Positions 37,388 to 46,623 of a stretch of DNA of 64,000 nucleotides are shown here, in pieces (the stretch's first letter is position 1; every line of letters begins with the position of its first letter). Both the position numbers and the translations under genes were made by a program. This stretch comes from Peteryoungia algae (GTDB taxonomy: Bacteria; Pseudomonadota; Alphaproteobacteria; Rhizobiales; Rhizobiaceae): positions 2,046,001-2,110,000 of the forward strand of contig NZ_CP128477.1 of the NCBI RefSeq assembly GCF_030369675.1, in the 5' to 3' direction. Under the pieces are notes generated by a model, which was given only the letters and a program-made list of their open reading frames with translations, searched no databases and was not told where the DNA came from.

Positions 37388-38185
37388 TCAATCCGGCAAG
37401 GCATCACTGACGATACCTGCCCCGGCAAGATCGGACAGACGTTTTGCCGTCTCGCAAAGGCTGAGAATGGTGGTGTCGATGTCAGCGGCACCCGGCGTGT
37501 TGATCAGCGTGATATAGGGAACCGTCAGTGCAGCAATCGCAGTGCCGTCGGCGCTGACGATCGGCGCAGAAAGGTTGATGACACCCGCCGTCTGGGCGCT
37601 CGGCATCATCTCGTAGCCGCGCTGGCGGATCTGCTCCAGCCGCGCCTCGAAGGTTTCCGTCATCCGTCCCTCCGGTCCGCCGCTTCCGACATGTTCGGCA
37701 ACCATCATCGCCCGCAGCTCCGGACTGCGGAAGGCGAGCAGCACGTGGCCGGATCCGGTATCGAACAGCCCCATACGCGAACCGACACGGATCGAGATAC
37801 CCCAGTAACCTGGGGCCTCCTGCTGGGCAATGACAACGGGATGGCCCCGGTCATAGACCACGATATGGTTTGCCTGCTGGGTTGTTTCTCCAAGCTTGCG
37901 CATCAGGGGCGTGGCGAAGGAGGCAAGCCGCCGCGTCGGCGCATGCATCTGCGCTAGGCCGAAGAGCTTGAGCGTCAACAAGTAGCGGTCGCCCTCCAGC
38001 CGCGCGACGTAGCCGCGCCGCACCAAGCGGTCGAGCATGCGGTAGAATTCATTCGGGCTGCGCTCGAGCCGCTTGGCAATTTCCGCCTGGCTCAATCCCC
38101 CATCGACGCCCGCGAGCAGCTCGAGAATGTCGAGCCCCTTGTCCAGTGCCGGCGCTCGGTAGCGATCCCGATCCAGGTCATTCAC
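37388..38185 (-). CDS. IclR family transcriptional regulator
   Basis: 265 aa from a GTG at 38185 with AAGGAGA upstream. The winged helix at about residues 15-70 (GLSQAEIAKRLERSPNEFYRMLDRLVRRGYV) is followed by the IclR effector domain (IRVGSRMGLFDTGSGHVLLAF, INLSAPIV). It sits between the lactonase gene (same strand, downstream) and a divergent SDR-FAH operon, so it probably controls both. Confidence 0.88.
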   Translation of the reverse strand: MNDLDRDRYRAPALDKGLDILELLAGVDGGLSQAEIAKRLERSPNEFYRMLDRLVRRGYVARLEGDRYLLTLKLFGLAQMHAPTRRLASFATPLMRKLGETTQQANHIVVYDRGHPVVIAQQEAPGYWGISIRVGSRMGLFDTGSGHVLLAFRSPELRAMMVAEHVGSGGPEGRMTETFEARLEQIRQRGYEMMPSAQTAGVINLSAPIVSADGTAIAALTVPYITLINTPGAADIDTTILSLCETAKRLSDLAGAGIVSDALPD

Positions 38186-38239
38186 GCATTTCTCTCCTTG
38201 AAGTCTGGCGACTGGCCTTGACGTTCATGAATAAATGTT

Positions 38240-38281
38240 TTGCATATGAATGATGCTCGCATCGAGAGATCGAATATGCAA
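38240..38281. promoter_or_regulatory. Inverted repeat in the IclR/SDR promoter region
   Basis: TTGCATAT (38240-38247) and ATATGCAA (38274-38281) form an 8-bp inverted repeat separated by 26 bp, between the divergent IclR and SDR genes. It is a candidate operator for the IclR protein. Confidence 0.45.
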
Positions 38282-38335
38282 GGGGTCGTTTGACGCGGGA
38301 GGGAAGACAGTGGATCGGCTGGAGGAGCCAAGAGG

Positions 38336-39070
38336 ATGAACCTACCCCTTGATAACAAGCATGTGCTGGTGACAGCAGCCGGCCAGGGCATCGGGCGCGC
38401 GAGCGCGCTCGCCTTCGCGCGCGCCGGAGCAACAGTGGTCGCGACCGATATCAACATGGATGCGTTGGCAAGCCTCGCCGGTGAAACCGGTATCACGACG
38501 CACCGGCTTGACGTCCTGGATGACGATGGGGTCAAGGCTCTCGTCTCGCAAAGCGGTCCCTTCGACATACTGTTCAACTGCGCCGGCGTGGTCCACGGCG
38601 GGACTGTGCTAGACATGGCCGACAAGGATCTCGACTTCGCCATCGACCTCAACGTCCGTGCCATGATCCGCACCATCAGGGCAGTGCTGCCAGCCATGCT
38701 CGAACGTGGCGATGGATCGATCATCAACATGTCTTCGGTGGCGAGTTCGATCAAGGGTGTGCCGAACCGCTTCGCCTACACCGTCACCAAGGCCGCCGTC
38801 ATCGGCTTGACCAAGTCGGTCGCCGCCGACTACGTGACGCAAGGCATTCGCTGCAACGCCATCTGCCCGGGCACCGTCGAAAGCCCGTCGCTTCAGGACC
38901 GCATGCGCGCCCAAGGCGATTATGACGCCGCCCGTGCCGCCTTCATCGCCCGCCAGCCCATGGGGCGGCTTGGCACCCCGGAAGAAATCGCCGACCTCGC
39001 CGTCTACATCGCCGGCGCCACCTATACCTCCGGTCAGGCCTTCGCCATCGACGGCGGCTGGACCATCTGA
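38336..39070 (+). CDS. SDR family dehydrogenase (2-keto-3-deoxy-L-fuconate dehydrogenase-like)
   Basis: 244 aa. A classical short-chain dehydrogenase: TAAGQGIGRASALAFARAG is the NAD(P) loop, LFNCAGVVH the NAG-type motif, and the catalytic serine, tyrosine and lysine appear in NMSSVASS and YTVTKAAV. Length and wording resemble the 2-keto-3-deoxy-L-fuconate dehydrogenases of L-fucose catabolism. The FAH-family gene downstream would cleave the resulting diketo acid. The sugar assignment is inferred from context. Confidence 0.85.
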   Translation: MNLPLDNKHVLVTAAGQGIGRASALAFARAGATVVATDINMDALASLAGETGITTHRLDVLDDDGVKALVSQSGPFDILFNCAGVVHGGTVLDMADKDLDFAIDLNVRAMIRTIRAVLPAMLERGDGSIINMSSVASSIKGVPNRFAYTVTKAAVIGLTKSVAADYVTQGIRCNAICPGTVESPSLQDRMRAQGDYDAARAAFIARQPMGRLGTPEEIADLAVYIAGATYTSGQAFAIDGGWTI

Positions 39071-39166
39071 ACAATGCCAGGAAAAGTGTGAAGCGGTTTT
39101 CCGCCCGGTATTGCGAACAAAAGACACTGAGCGGCTGGGCCGCGACTTTCGGAAAGGAAAAAGACC

Positions 39167-40009
39167 ATGAAACTCATGCGCGTCGGCCCGCTTGGCCAGG
39201 AAAAGCCGGCCATCCTCGACAAGGAAGGCAAGATCCGTGACCTCTCCGCCCATGTCGCCGATATCGGCGGTCATACCATCTCACCGGAAGGCCTGGCAAA
39301 GATCGCCGCGATCGATCCGGCTTCCCTGCCGGAAATTGCCGCCGACCGCATCGGCGCCTGTGTCGCCGGCACCGGCAAGTTCATCTGCATCGGGCTGAAC
39401 TATTCCGACCACGCGGCAGAAACCGGCGCTGCCGTGCCGCCGGAGCCGGTCATCTTCATGAAGGCGACCTCGGCCATTTGCGGTCCGGATGACGACGTGC
39501 TGATCCCGCGCGGCTCGGAAAAGACCGACTGGGAAGTCGAACTCGGCGTCGTCATCGGCAAGACGGCAAAATATGTCTCGGAAGCCGATGCCATGGATTA
39601 CGTCGCCGGCTATTGCGTCTCCCACGACGTTTCCGAACGGGCTTTCCAGACCGAGCGCGCCGGACAGTGGACCAAGGGCAAGTCCTGCGACACCTTCGGC
39701 CCGATCGGCCCCTGGCTCGTCACCAAGGACGAAATTTCCGATCCGCAGAACCTCAAGATGTGGCTCTCGGTCAATGGCAAGATGATGCAGGACGGCTCGT
39801 CGAAGACCATGGTCTACGGCGTCGCCCACCTCGTCTCCTACCTCAGCCAGTTCATGAGCCTGCATCCCGGCGACGTCATCTCCACCGGCACCCCTCCGGG
39901 CGTCGGCCTCGGCATGAAGCCGCCGCAGTTCCTCAAGGCCGGCGACGTGGTCGAACTCGGCATCGAGGGGCTCGGCACGCAGAAGCAGACGTTCAAGGCG
40001 GATGTCTGA
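39167..40009 (+). CDS. Fumarylacetoacetate hydrolase family protein (2,4-diketo-3-deoxy-L-fuconate hydrolase-like)
   Basis: 280 aa. FAH-fold motifs are clear: CIGLNYSDHAAETG, EPVIFMKATSAICGPDD, DWEVELGVVIGK, and GDVISTGTPPGVGLG. The family hydrolyses C-C bonds of beta-diketo acids or acts on related keto acids. Beside a fuconolactonase-like protein and an SDR of the KDF dehydrogenase type, cleavage of 2,4-diketo-3-deoxy-L-fuconate to pyruvate and lactate is likely. Ureidoglycolate lyase is a common mis-annotation for this family. Confidence 0.87.
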   Translation: MKLMRVGPLGQEKPAILDKEGKIRDLSAHVADIGGHTISPEGLAKIAAIDPASLPEIAADRIGACVAGTGKFICIGLNYSDHAAETGAAVPPEPVIFMKATSAICGPDDDVLIPRGSEKTDWEVELGVVIGKTAKYVSEADAMDYVAGYCVSHDVSERAFQTERAGQWTKGKSCDTFGPIGPWLVTKDEISDPQNLKMWLSVNGKMMQDGSSKTMVYGVAHLVSYLSQFMSLHPGDVISTGTPPGVGLGMKPPQFLKAGDVVELGIEGLGTQKQTFKADV

Positions 40010-40028
40010 ACCCCGAACGTGATCACCG

Positions 40029-40059
40029 GACCCCGCCCATTTGGCGGGGTCTTGCGTTT
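40029..40059 (+). terminator. Rho-independent terminator after the FAH gene
   Basis: GACCCCGCC (40029-40037), loop CATTT, GGCGGGGTC (40043-40051), then TTGCGTTTC. It starts 20 nt after the stop of the SDR-FAH operon. Confidence 0.8.
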
Positions 40060-40070
40060 CTGGGCCGAAC

Positions 40071-40101
40071 ACAGAAAAAGCCGGGCGTCACCACCCGGCT
40101 T
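40071..40101 (-). terminator. Rho-independent terminator of the outer-membrane protein gene
   Basis: Read on the minus strand: AAGCCGGG, an 8-nt loop, CCCGGCTT, then a run of T. It lies about 40 nt past the stop of the barrel protein. It is nearly identical to the hairpin at 40933-40958. Confidence 0.8.
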
Positions 40102-40139
40102 CTGTTGCGGTCCTGACTTGCCACACACCTGAGCGCGGA

Positions 40140-40850
40140 TCAGAATCTGTAGTTCACGCCCACCCGGATCAGATGGCTCGACGGGTCCGACTCGTAGCTG
40201 TCCAACGGGCTGACCGTGCCCAGAGGCGACGTACGCTTGGCATAATCGGTGTAGAGATACTCGGCCTTGAAGCTCAGCGCGTCGGTCATCGCATATTCCG
40301 CACCAACGCCGGCGACATAACCGAAATATGTCTGCTGGTCTTCGCCCTCGATCGCACCGACGATCGGGTCGACGCCACCATTGCCCTCGGCGACGGCAAG
40401 ACCGCCCGTCACGTAGAACAGCGTCCGGTCCATGGCGACGCCGACGCGCGCACGCGCGGTGCCCTGCCAGCCAAGCTCGTAGCGGCACGTCTGCGACGGG
40501 AAACCCGCACATGCCTTGTCACCTTGGACCTTGGCCCAGGAAACATCCGCTTCGACGCCGTAGACCATGTTGCCGCTCTGGACGTTGTAGCCTGCGGTCA
40601 CGCCGACAAGGCCGCCGCGCAACGGGGTCTCGGAAAAGAGCGTGCCGGATCCGGTCTGTGTTTCCACTTCGCCGACCGCGCCGCCACCGACGACGCCAAC
40701 ATAGCCGCCGCTCCAGTCGTGAATGATATCGGCAACCGCACCTTGTGGCGGGAGCGGCCGGGGCGCATCAACCGAACCGAGATCGGCGGATGTCGCAGTC
40801 GTGGCAATTAAGCCGACGGAAAGACTAGCAAAAATGAATTTGGTGCTCAC
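40140..40850 (-). CDS. Outer-membrane beta-barrel protein
   Basis: 236 aa from a GTG at 40850 (VSTKFIF), chosen because AGGAG stands 5 nt upstream; an upstream start at 40877 lacks this. A signal peptide ends near TATSADL. The mature chain is an eight-strand-type barrel: WSGGYVGVVGGGAVG, alternating strands, and a C-terminal phenylalanine (VGVNYRF) recognised by the Bam machinery. It resembles the porin-family 25-31 kDa surface antigens of rhizobia and Brucella. One cysteine pair (CAGFPSQTC) may form a disulfide. Confidence 0.85.
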   Translation of the reverse strand: MSTKFIFASLSVGLIATTATSADLGSVDAPRPLPPQGAVADIIHDWSGGYVGVVGGGAVGEVETQTGSGTLFSETPLRGGLVGVTAGYNVQSGNMVYGVEADVSWAKVQGDKACAGFPSQTCRYELGWQGTARARVGVAMDRTLFYVTGGLAVAEGNGGVDPIVGAIEGEDQQTYFGYVAGVGAEYAMTDALSFKAEYLYTDYAKRTSPLGTVSPLDSYESDPSSHLIRVGVNYRF

Positions 40851-40932
40851 GAAAACTCCTGCGGTCACACTCGCCACCAGTTAAGCGACACATGGTTAAC
40901 GCCCGGTTTCGTCAGCAACCTTTGCAAGAAAA

Positions 40933-40958
40933 AAAGCCGGGCACTACCACCCGGCTTT
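40933..40958 (-). terminator. Rho-independent terminator of the pnt operon
   Basis: On the minus strand: AAAGCCGGG, an 8-nt loop, CCCGGCTTT, continuing into a run of seven T. It follows the pntB stop by about 25 nt. Confidence 0.82.
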
Positions 40959-40981
40959 AAAGAGCAGAACTGATCCGAAGC

Positions 40982-42484
40982 TTACTTGATCAACGGCAGG
41001 ATGCTGTCGATCGACTTTTTCGCGTCGCCGTAGAACATCCGCGTATTCTCCTTGTAGAACAGTGGGTTCTCAATGCCGGAGTAGCCGGTGCCCTGGCCGC
41101 GCTTGGAAACGAAGACCTGCTTGGCCTTCCAGACTTCCAGGACCGGCATGCCGGCGATGGGTGAGTTTGGATCTTCCTGGGCAGCCGGATTGACGATGTC
41201 GTTCGAGCCGATGACGATCGCGACATCCGTCTCGGGGAAGTCCTCGTTGATTTCGTCCATTTCCAGAACGATGTCGTAGGGCACCTTCGCTTCCGCAAGC
41301 AGCACGTTCATGTGACCCGGCAGACGACCCGCGACCGGATGGATCGCAAAGCGCACGGTCTTGCCGGAGGCCCGCAGCTTGCGGGTCAGTTCCGACACCG
41401 ACTGCTGCGCCTGCGCCACCGCCATGCCGTAGCCCGGGATAATGATCACCGAGTCCGCGTCGTTGAGTGCATTGGCGACACCATCGCCATCGATCGCGAT
41501 CTGCTCGCCCGTCACCTCCATCTGCGGTCCCGTCGTGCCGCCGAAGCCGCCGAGAATGACCGAGATGAAACTGCGGTTCATCGCCTTGCACATGATGTAG
41601 GAAAGGATCGCACCCGACGAACCCACCAGCGCGCCGACAACAATCAGAAGGTCGTTCGACAGCGAAAAGCCGATGGCCGCCGCCGCCCAGCCGGAATAGC
41701 TGTTGAGCATGGAAACGACGACCGGCATGTCGGCGCCGCCGATACCCATGATCAGATGGTAGCCGATGAAGAGCGCCAGAAGCGTCATCAGGATCAGCGT
41801 CCAGCTGCCGGCGCCATTAAAGTAGAGCACCAGCAGGATCAGGGAGCCGAGGGCGGCACCGGCATTCAGCATATGACCGCCCGGCAGCTTCTTCGCCTTG
41901 CCGTCGACCTTGCCGGCGAGCTTGCCATAGGCGACGACCGATCCGGTGAAGGTGACCGCACCGATGAAGACGCCGAGGAAAACCTCGATCTTGAGGACGG
42001 CGATTTCAGGCCCCGTCTTCTCGGCGATTTTCAAGGCGAACCCGGTGAAGTCCTTGAAAAGCTCGGTGTGCCCGGCCTGCATGGCACAGGCAACCGCATT
42101 GACGGCGGGATCGCAAAACGCGATGCCGGCTTCGGTGAGCGCACTGGCGATGCGCCACATCTCGATCTCGGCATTGAAGCCGATGAAGACGGCGGCCAGA
42201 CCGACCAGAGAGTGCATGGCAGCGACGAGCTGCGGCATTTCGGTCATCTGGACCCGCTGGGCGACGACCCATCCGATCCCGCCGCCAATGGCGATCATGA
42301 GGACAGAGATGAACCAGTTGCCGGCACCGGGACCGAGAAGGGTCGCAACGACCGCGAGCCCCATGCCGACGATGCCGTACCAGACGGCGCGCTTGGCGCT
42401 TTCCTGACCCGAGAGCCCGCCGAGCGACAGGATGAAGAGAACGGCTGCGACGACATAGGCCGCTGTGGTGAATCCATATTCCAT
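40982..42484 (-). CDS. pntB: NAD(P) transhydrogenase subunit beta
   Basis: 500 aa. It is the membrane and NADP(H)-binding subunit of the proton-translocating transhydrogenase, which uses proton motive force to make NADPH. The N-terminal two thirds carry many membrane segments, ending around residue 300; the C-terminal domain III has [15 protein letters not shown] and [21 protein letters not shown], with [10 protein letters not shown] near the end. It lies 21 bp after pntA. Confidence 0.95.
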   Translation of the reverse strand: MEYGFTTAAYVVAAVLFILSLGGLSGQESAKRAVWYGIVGMGLAVVATLLGPGAGNWFISVLMIAIGGGIGWVVAQRVQMTEMPQLVAAMHSLVGLAAVFIGFNAEIEMWRIASALTEAGIAFCDPAVNAVACAMQAGHTELFKDFTGFALKIAEKTGPEIAVLKIEVFLGVFIGAVTFTGSVVAYGKLAGKVDGKAKKLPGGHMLNAGAALGSLILLVLYFNGAGSWTLILMTLLALFIGYHLIMGIGGADMPVVVSMLNSYSGWAAAAIGFSLSNDLLIVVGALVGSSGAILSYIMCKAMNRSFISVILGGFGGTTGPQMEVTGEQIAIDGDGVANALNDADSVIIIPGYGMAVAQAQQSVSELTRKLRASGKTVRFAIHPVAGRLPGHMNVLLAEAKVPYDIVLEMDEINEDFPETDVAIVIGSNDIVNPAAQEDPNSPIAGMPVLEVWKAKQVFVSKRGQGTGYSGIENPLFYKENTRMFYGDAKKSIDSILPLIK

Positions 42485-42505
42485 GTGTGTGTCCCCTCCC
42501 CTAAC

Positions 42506-44083
42506 TCAAGACTTCTGGAACATGGCGAGCATGCGCCGCGTCACCATGAAGCCACCGAAGATGTTGATGCCGGCCATCAGGATCGACAGCGCCGCGAGGA
42601 TGATCACCAGGAGGTTCCCCGATCCGATCTGCATGAGGGCGCCGAGGATGATGATCGAGGAAATGGCATTGGTGATCGCCATGAGCGGCGTGTGGAGCGA
42701 ATGGCTGACATTCCAGATGACCTGGAATCCGACGAAACAGGCGAGCACGAAGACGATGAAATGGCTCATGAAGCTGGCAGGTGCAAAAAGACCGGCAAGC
42801 AGGATCAGCGCGCCACCGCCGGCGAGCATCGCCACCTGGTTGCGGGTCTGCATTTTGAAGGCGGCACTTTCCAGCGCCCGCTTCTCGTCAGGCGTGAGTT
42901 CCTTCACCTTTTCCTTCGGCTTGGCAGCTGCGATCGCCTGGATCTTCGGTGGCGGCGGCGGGTAAGTAATTCCACCATCCTTGGTGACGGTCGCCCCACG
43001 GATGACGTCGTCTTCCATATTGTGGACCGGCACACCGTCCTTGCCGGGCGTCAGATCCGTCATCATGTGGCGAATATTGGTCGAATAGAGCGTAGATGCC
43101 TGTGCGGCCATGCGGCTTGGGAAGTCGGTATAACCGACGATGGTCACGCCATTGTCGGAGACGATTTTCTGGTCGGCAACGGTGAGGTCGCAGTTGCCGC
43201 CGCGCTCGGCGGCAAGGTCGATGACAACGGAGCCCGGCTTCATCGCGGCAACCATATCTGCGAGCCAGAGCTTCGGCGCATCACGACCGGGGATCAGCGC
43301 CGTGGTGATGACGATATCGATTTCGGGCGCCAGTTCGCGGAACTTTGCGAGCTGCTTTTCCCGGAACTCCGGCGAGGACGGAGCGGCATACCCTCCCGTT
43401 GCGGCCCCATCCTGGGCAGCTTCGAATTCGAGATAGACGAACTGCGCCCCCATGCTCTCGATCTGCTCGGCGACTTCAGGACGAACGTCGAAGGCATAGG
43501 TGATGGCACCGAGCGAGGTTGCCGTCCCGATGGCGGCAAGACCGGCAACGCCCGCACCGATCACCAGAACCTTGGCCGGCGGCACCTTGCCAGCAGCCGT
43601 CACCTGGCCGGTGAAGAAGCGGCCGAAATTGTTGCCCGCCTCGATCACGGCGCGGTAGCCGGCGATGTTTGCCATCGACGAAAGCGCGTCCATCTTCTGG
43701 GCGCGCGAAATGCGCGGCACCATGTCCATGGCGACGACGGTCGCACCCTTGTCCTTGGCCTGCTCGAGCAGAGCCGAATTCTGGGCCGGATAGAAAAAGG
43801 AAATCAGCGTCTTGTCGGGACTGAGGCGATCGACCTCCGAAGTCTCGGGCGGGCGCACCTTGGCAATGATGTCGGCCGTTTCAAACAGGGCAGCGGCTGT
43901 CTCCACCACGGTCACGCCGGCGGTACGATAGGTATCGTCCGAAAAGCCCGCCGCCTTTCCGGCGCCGCTCTCGATCACACAATCATAGCCGAGTTTCTGC
44001 AACTGGACGGCGCTATCAGGCGTCATCGCGACGCGGGCCTCGCCGGCATAAATTTCCCTTGGCGATCCGATCTTCAATCCCAT
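42506..44083 (-). CDS. pntA: NAD(P) transhydrogenase subunit alpha (fused form)
   Basis: 525 aa. It carries the NAD(H)-binding domain I ([41 protein letters not shown]) joined to four C-terminal membrane helices, the one-piece E. coli arrangement. Many alphaproteobacteria split this into pntAA and pntAB, so the fused form is a small surprise here. It forms the enzyme with pntB downstream. Confidence 0.95.
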   Translation of the reverse strand: MGLKIGSPREIYAGEARVAMTPDSAVQLQKLGYDCVIESGAGKAAGFSDDTYRTAGVTVVETAAALFETADIIAKVRPPETSEVDRLSPDKTLISFFYPAQNSALLEQAKDKGATVVAMDMVPRISRAQKMDALSSMANIAGYRAVIEAGNNFGRFFTGQVTAAGKVPPAKVLVIGAGVAGLAAIGTATSLGAITYAFDVRPEVAEQIESMGAQFVYLEFEAAQDGAATGGYAAPSSPEFREKQLAKFRELAPEIDIVITTALIPGRDAPKLWLADMVAAMKPGSVVIDLAAERGGNCDLTVADQKIVSDNGVTIVGYTDFPSRMAAQASTLYSTNIRHMMTDLTPGKDGVPVHNMEDDVIRGATVTKDGGITYPPPPPKIQAIAAAKPKEKVKELTPDEKRALESAAFKMQTRNQVAMLAGGGALILLAGLFAPASFMSHFIVFVLACFVGFQVIWNVSHSLHTPLMAITNAISSIIILGALMQIGSGNLLVIILAALSILMAGINIFGGFMVTRRMLAMFQKS

Positions 44084-44279
44084 CTCCCCAACTCCGTTTG
44101 AACGGGTTCAACCACTGTCCCTCGTCTAAAGCCGAAGGACGCTCCGGTCGCGGACACGAACAGAAGTAAGGCCCCCTGTCTAGTCCAGCAGGCGAAGCAT
44201 ATGACGGTTTTCGATCAGGAGGCGACGGCTTTAAACGATTTTTGTTGCGATGCACACGAACGGCTCGGGCGGCAACCAT

Positions 44280-44304
44280 GGAACAATTCGATCTGCTTCC
44301 TGTT
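44280..44304 (+). promoter_or_regulatory. EcfG-type promoter of the first DUF1328 gene
   Basis: GGAAC (44280-44284), a 16-nt spacer, then TGTT (44301-44304), close to the alphaproteobacterial stress consensus GGAAC-N16-CGTT. It ends 29 nt before the ATG. Confidence 0.7.
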
Positions 44305-44333
44305 GTCTGAGGGAACAACGCAAGGAGACACAC

Positions 44334-44498
44334 ATGCTGCAATGGATCCTCATTCTTCTTCTCATCGCCGCAGTCGCGAGCCTTCTCGGCTTTCGCGGTG
44401 TGGCCGGCGCGTCCGCCGGCATTGCGAAGATCCTGATTTTCATTGTCCTGATCGTCATGATCATCGCGCTGTTTACGGGCGTGATCATCGTCGCGTGA
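44334..44498 (+). CDS. DUF1328 small membrane protein, copy 1
   Basis: 54 aa from the ATG at 44334, with AAGGAG upstream. Two membrane helices flank the family turn [18 protein letters not shown]1328 (YtjA) proteins are small inner-membrane proteins of unknown function, often stress-induced in rhizobia. An EcfG-type promoter lies just upstream. A second copy is at 46771-46935. Confidence 0.85.
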   Translation: MLQWILILLLIAAVASLLGFRGVAGASAGIAKILIFIVLIVMIIALFTGVIIVA

Positions 44499-44520
44499 CG
44501 CCGATTTCATCGACAGCAGG

Positions 44521-44554
44521 AAGCCCGCAACGCCAACCGCGTCGCGGGCTTTTG
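44521..44554 (+). terminator. Rho-independent terminator after DUF1328 copy 1
   Basis: AAGCCCGC (44521-44528) pairs with GCGGGCTT (44544-44551) across a 15-nt loop, followed by TT. Confidence 0.65.
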
Positions 44555-44573
44555 AATATTGAAAGGCGCTGTT

Positions 44574-45329
44574 TCAGATAAAGGGTCTGACGCGAGCTTC
44601 CTCGGGCTTCCATTTGGCGAGATCCTGAAGCCCCGCCGGATCCAGCACGTCACAACCACGATCGCGCCACCGGATAAGTCCCCGATCCGCAAGTTTCTTC
44701 AGCGTTTTGTTGGTGTGCACGATGGACAGGCCGAGCGTATCGGCAAAGTGCATCTGGGTCACCGGAACATGCCGGTGATTGTCCCCGAGTATGCCGGCGC
44801 TCATCCCTCGGTCAAACAGGAAAGCCAGCAGATAGGATGCTCGTTCCAGTGCCGAACGACGGCCGATACTGAGCAGGTGTTCGTCGAGAATGGATTCTTC
44901 ACGCGCTGCAAGCCACGTCAGATCGAAGCTGAGCCCGGGATGAAGCTCGAACAGGGAAAACAGCCGGCTTCGTTCGAAGACGCAGAGCGTCATCGGCGTC
45001 AAAGCCTCCACCGAATGCTGCATCTCCGCCATGACCGCACCCTGCAGGCCGACCATGTCTCCCGGCACGACATAATTGAGGATCTGCCGACGCCCGTCCT
45101 CGAGGATCTTGTAGCGGAACCCCCACCCAGCCAGCACCGTGTAGAGATGGGCGCTTCGCGCGCCTTCGGCGAGCACGGTGGTGCCGGTATCGGCGAGCAG
45201 TTCCCCGCGCTTGAAGGTCGAGACAAATTCCAGTTCCGAATCGGAGAATGGCCTGAAACGCCTCATGTGTCGCAAGGGACATTCGAAACAACTGACCCTG
45301 GTCGGATTTTGGCGTGGTTCGATTGCCAT
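44574..45329 (-). CDS. Crp/Fnr family transcriptional regulator
   Basis: 251 aa from the ATG at 45329 (AGGTGATCCC upstream). An N-terminal CxxCP (SCFECPL) precedes the cyclic-nucleotide-type beta-roll (LYTVLAGWGFRYKILEDGRRQILNYVVPGDMVGL). The DNA-binding helix-turn-helix is VTQMHFADTLGLSIVHTNKTLKKL. Only one cysteine pair is visible in the N-terminus, fewer than the four ligands of classical oxygen-sensing FNR. It is divergent from the degenerate receiver gene. Confidence 0.88.
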   Translation of the reverse strand: MAIEPRQNPTRVSCFECPLRHMRRFRPFSDSELEFVSTFKRGELLADTGTTVLAEGARSAHLYTVLAGWGFRYKILEDGRRQILNYVVPGDMVGLQGAVMAEMQHSVEALTPMTLCVFERSRLFSLFELHPGLSFDLTWLAAREESILDEHLLSIGRRSALERASYLLAFLFDRGMSAGILGDNHRHVPVTQMHFADTLGLSIVHTNKTLKKLADRGLIRWRDRGCDVLDPAGLQDLAKWKPEEARVRPFI

Positions 45330-45450
45330 GGGATCACCTCGTTTGTCTGCCAGTGTGTTCCTTATGGAACAACAGGACTTCGACATGTCTTTTTTAAATG
45401 ACGTTGATCAGGTGGCACCTCATAAAGCGTCCCTGACAAAAGGAAAATTT

Positions 45451-45813
45451 ATGAGCCCAGCGCCGCTCCGTGTTCTCGTTGCAGAGAACCAGTATCTGAT
45501 CGCGATGGAGGTGGAGCGGTTGCTTGGCGAGACTGTACCATGTGAGGTGACGATAACCCCATTGGCGCATCTTCGCGAAACATTGGCCAGAGAAAAGTTT
45601 GATGTGGTGATCGTGGAAGCCGTTCTTGCGGAATCCGAGAACGTTGAGCGAACGCGCGCCATCATCGATGCCGGCGCCCGACCGGTCTTTTTGTCGTCCT
45701 ATGATCACGTGGCGGCCAAGGGCACAGTGGTCTCTGCCCATCCAGTTGTGCCAAAACCGCCGCAATCCGAAGAACTGGCTGCGGCGGTCTTTGAAGCGGC
45801 GCATCATCGCTGA
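45451..45813 (+). CDS. Degenerate single-domain response regulator
   Basis: 120 aa from the ATG at 45451 (AAAGGAAAATTT upstream); an earlier ATG at 45364 is possible. A receiver fold is recognisable: RVLVAENQYLIAMEVERLL, FDVVIVEAVLAE, PVFLSSYDH and VPKPPQSEEL. The phosphoacceptor aspartate of strand 3 is glutamate (E56), and the acidic pair of strand 1 is reduced to one residue; the serine and the lysine remain. It cannot be phosphorylated in the normal way and may act as a permanently 'on' partner. It converges on ecfG. Confidence 0.75.
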   Translation: MSPAPLRVLVAENQYLIAMEVERLLGETVPCEVTITPLAHLRETLAREKFDVVIVEAVLAESENVERTRAIIDAGARPVFLSSYDHVAAKGTVVSAHPVVPKPPQSEELAAAVFEAAHHR

Positions 45814-45816
45814 TCC

Positions 45817-46383
45817 CTAGACTGCAAACGCCTTCTTGATCACTGCAGAACTGTGGGAATCGGGGCCATAGTCGCCCTCGCCGCTAACGCCGAGGATTTC
45901 CTGCAGCTTGTTGCGCGCGCGATTGATACGGCTCTTGATCGTACCGACGGCGCAACCGCAGATTTCGGCAGCTTCCTCATAGGCAAAGCCCGATGCACCC
46001 ACGAGGATGATGGCTTCACGCTGGTCGCTCGGCAGCTGGTCGAGTGCGCGCTTGAAATCCTGCAAGTCGAGCGACCCATATTGCTGCGGATGCGTCGACA
46101 GCTGCGAGGTGAAAATACCGTCCGTGTCGGACACTTCACGGCCGCGCTTGCGCATCTGCGAATAGAATTCGTTGCGCAGGATGGTGAACAGCCAAGCCTT
46201 CATGTTCGTGCCCGGCTCGAAATGGTCCTGCTTGGCCCAAGCCTTCATGATCGTATCCTGCACCAGATCATCCGCAACATGATGACGTCCGGTCAGAGAA
46301 ACGGCAAAGGCGCGAAGATTTGGCAGTGCTGCCAGAAGGTCGCGCTTGAACGAGTGGTCGGTCGACTGATCGCCAACGGTCAT
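45817..46383 (-). CDS. ecfG: General stress ECF sigma factor EcfG
   Basis: 188 aa. Region 2 is DDLVQDTIMKAWAKQDHFEPGTNMKAWLFTILRNEFYS and region 4 is LPSDQREAIILVGASGFAYEEAAEICGCAVGTIKSRINRAR. This matches the ECF15/EcfG (RpoE2) group that directs the alphaproteobacterial general stress response. It overlaps nepR at ATGA. Under non-stress conditions NepR holds it; phosphorylated PhyR sequesters NepR. The promoter in front of nepR has the EcfG consensus, so it should be self-activating. Confidence 0.93.
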   Translation of the reverse strand: MTVGDQSTDHSFKRDLLAALPNLRAFAVSLTGRHHVADDLVQDTIMKAWAKQDHFEPGTNMKAWLFTILRNEFYSQMRKRGREVSDTDGIFTSQLSTHPQQYGSLDLQDFKRALDQLPSDQREAIILVGASGFAYEEAAEICGCAVGTIKSRINRARNKLQEILGVSGEGDYGPDSHSSAVIKKAFAV

Positions 46384-46589
46384 CGAGCAGTGTCCTTGAT
46401 GCGGTTGTCTTCACCGGCCTGGCGTTCCGCCATATCCAGCCGCTCGAGAAGCTGGAGAAACCGGTCCGGTATCCCCTCCTCCTCTACCGATTGATAGAAT
46501 TCGCGCAATTGCGCGGAGACACCTGGATGAAACGCCGCCAGTCCAGGCAGGCCGTTCGAGACAGGCGCTTTCTTCGAATGTTCTGTCAT
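46380..46589 (-). CDS. nepR: Anti-sigma factor NepR
   Basis: 69 aa starting at MTEHSKKA (46589). The core reads LREFYQSVEEEGIPDRFLQLLERLD, the two amphipathic helices that grip EcfG regions 2 and 4. The short N-terminal tail is disordered, as usual. Its stop overlaps the ecfG start by 4 bp, giving the conserved nepR-ecfG order. A second NepR-like gene lies at 50757. Confidence 0.9.
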   Translation of the reverse strand: MTEHSKKAPVSNGLPGLAAFHPGVSAQLREFYQSVEEEGIPDRFLQLLERLDMAERQAGEDNRIKDTAR

Positions 46590-46623
46590 TGGGTCCAACG
46601 GGTTTGATACAGTATGGCCTGAC

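Noticed and set aside
41312..44101. A 929-aa plus-strand open frame.
   Set aside because: It is the antisense of pntB and pntA, which have complete family motifs. The frame is very rich in Asp, Arg, His and Gly, typical of the reverse complement of GC-rich coding DNA.
45364..45390. GGAAC in the Crp/Fnr-receiver gap as another EcfG promoter.
   Set aside because: The -35 is perfect and even palindromic (GTTCC-TTAT-GGAAC), but no CGTT or GTT occurs at 16-18 nt on either strand.
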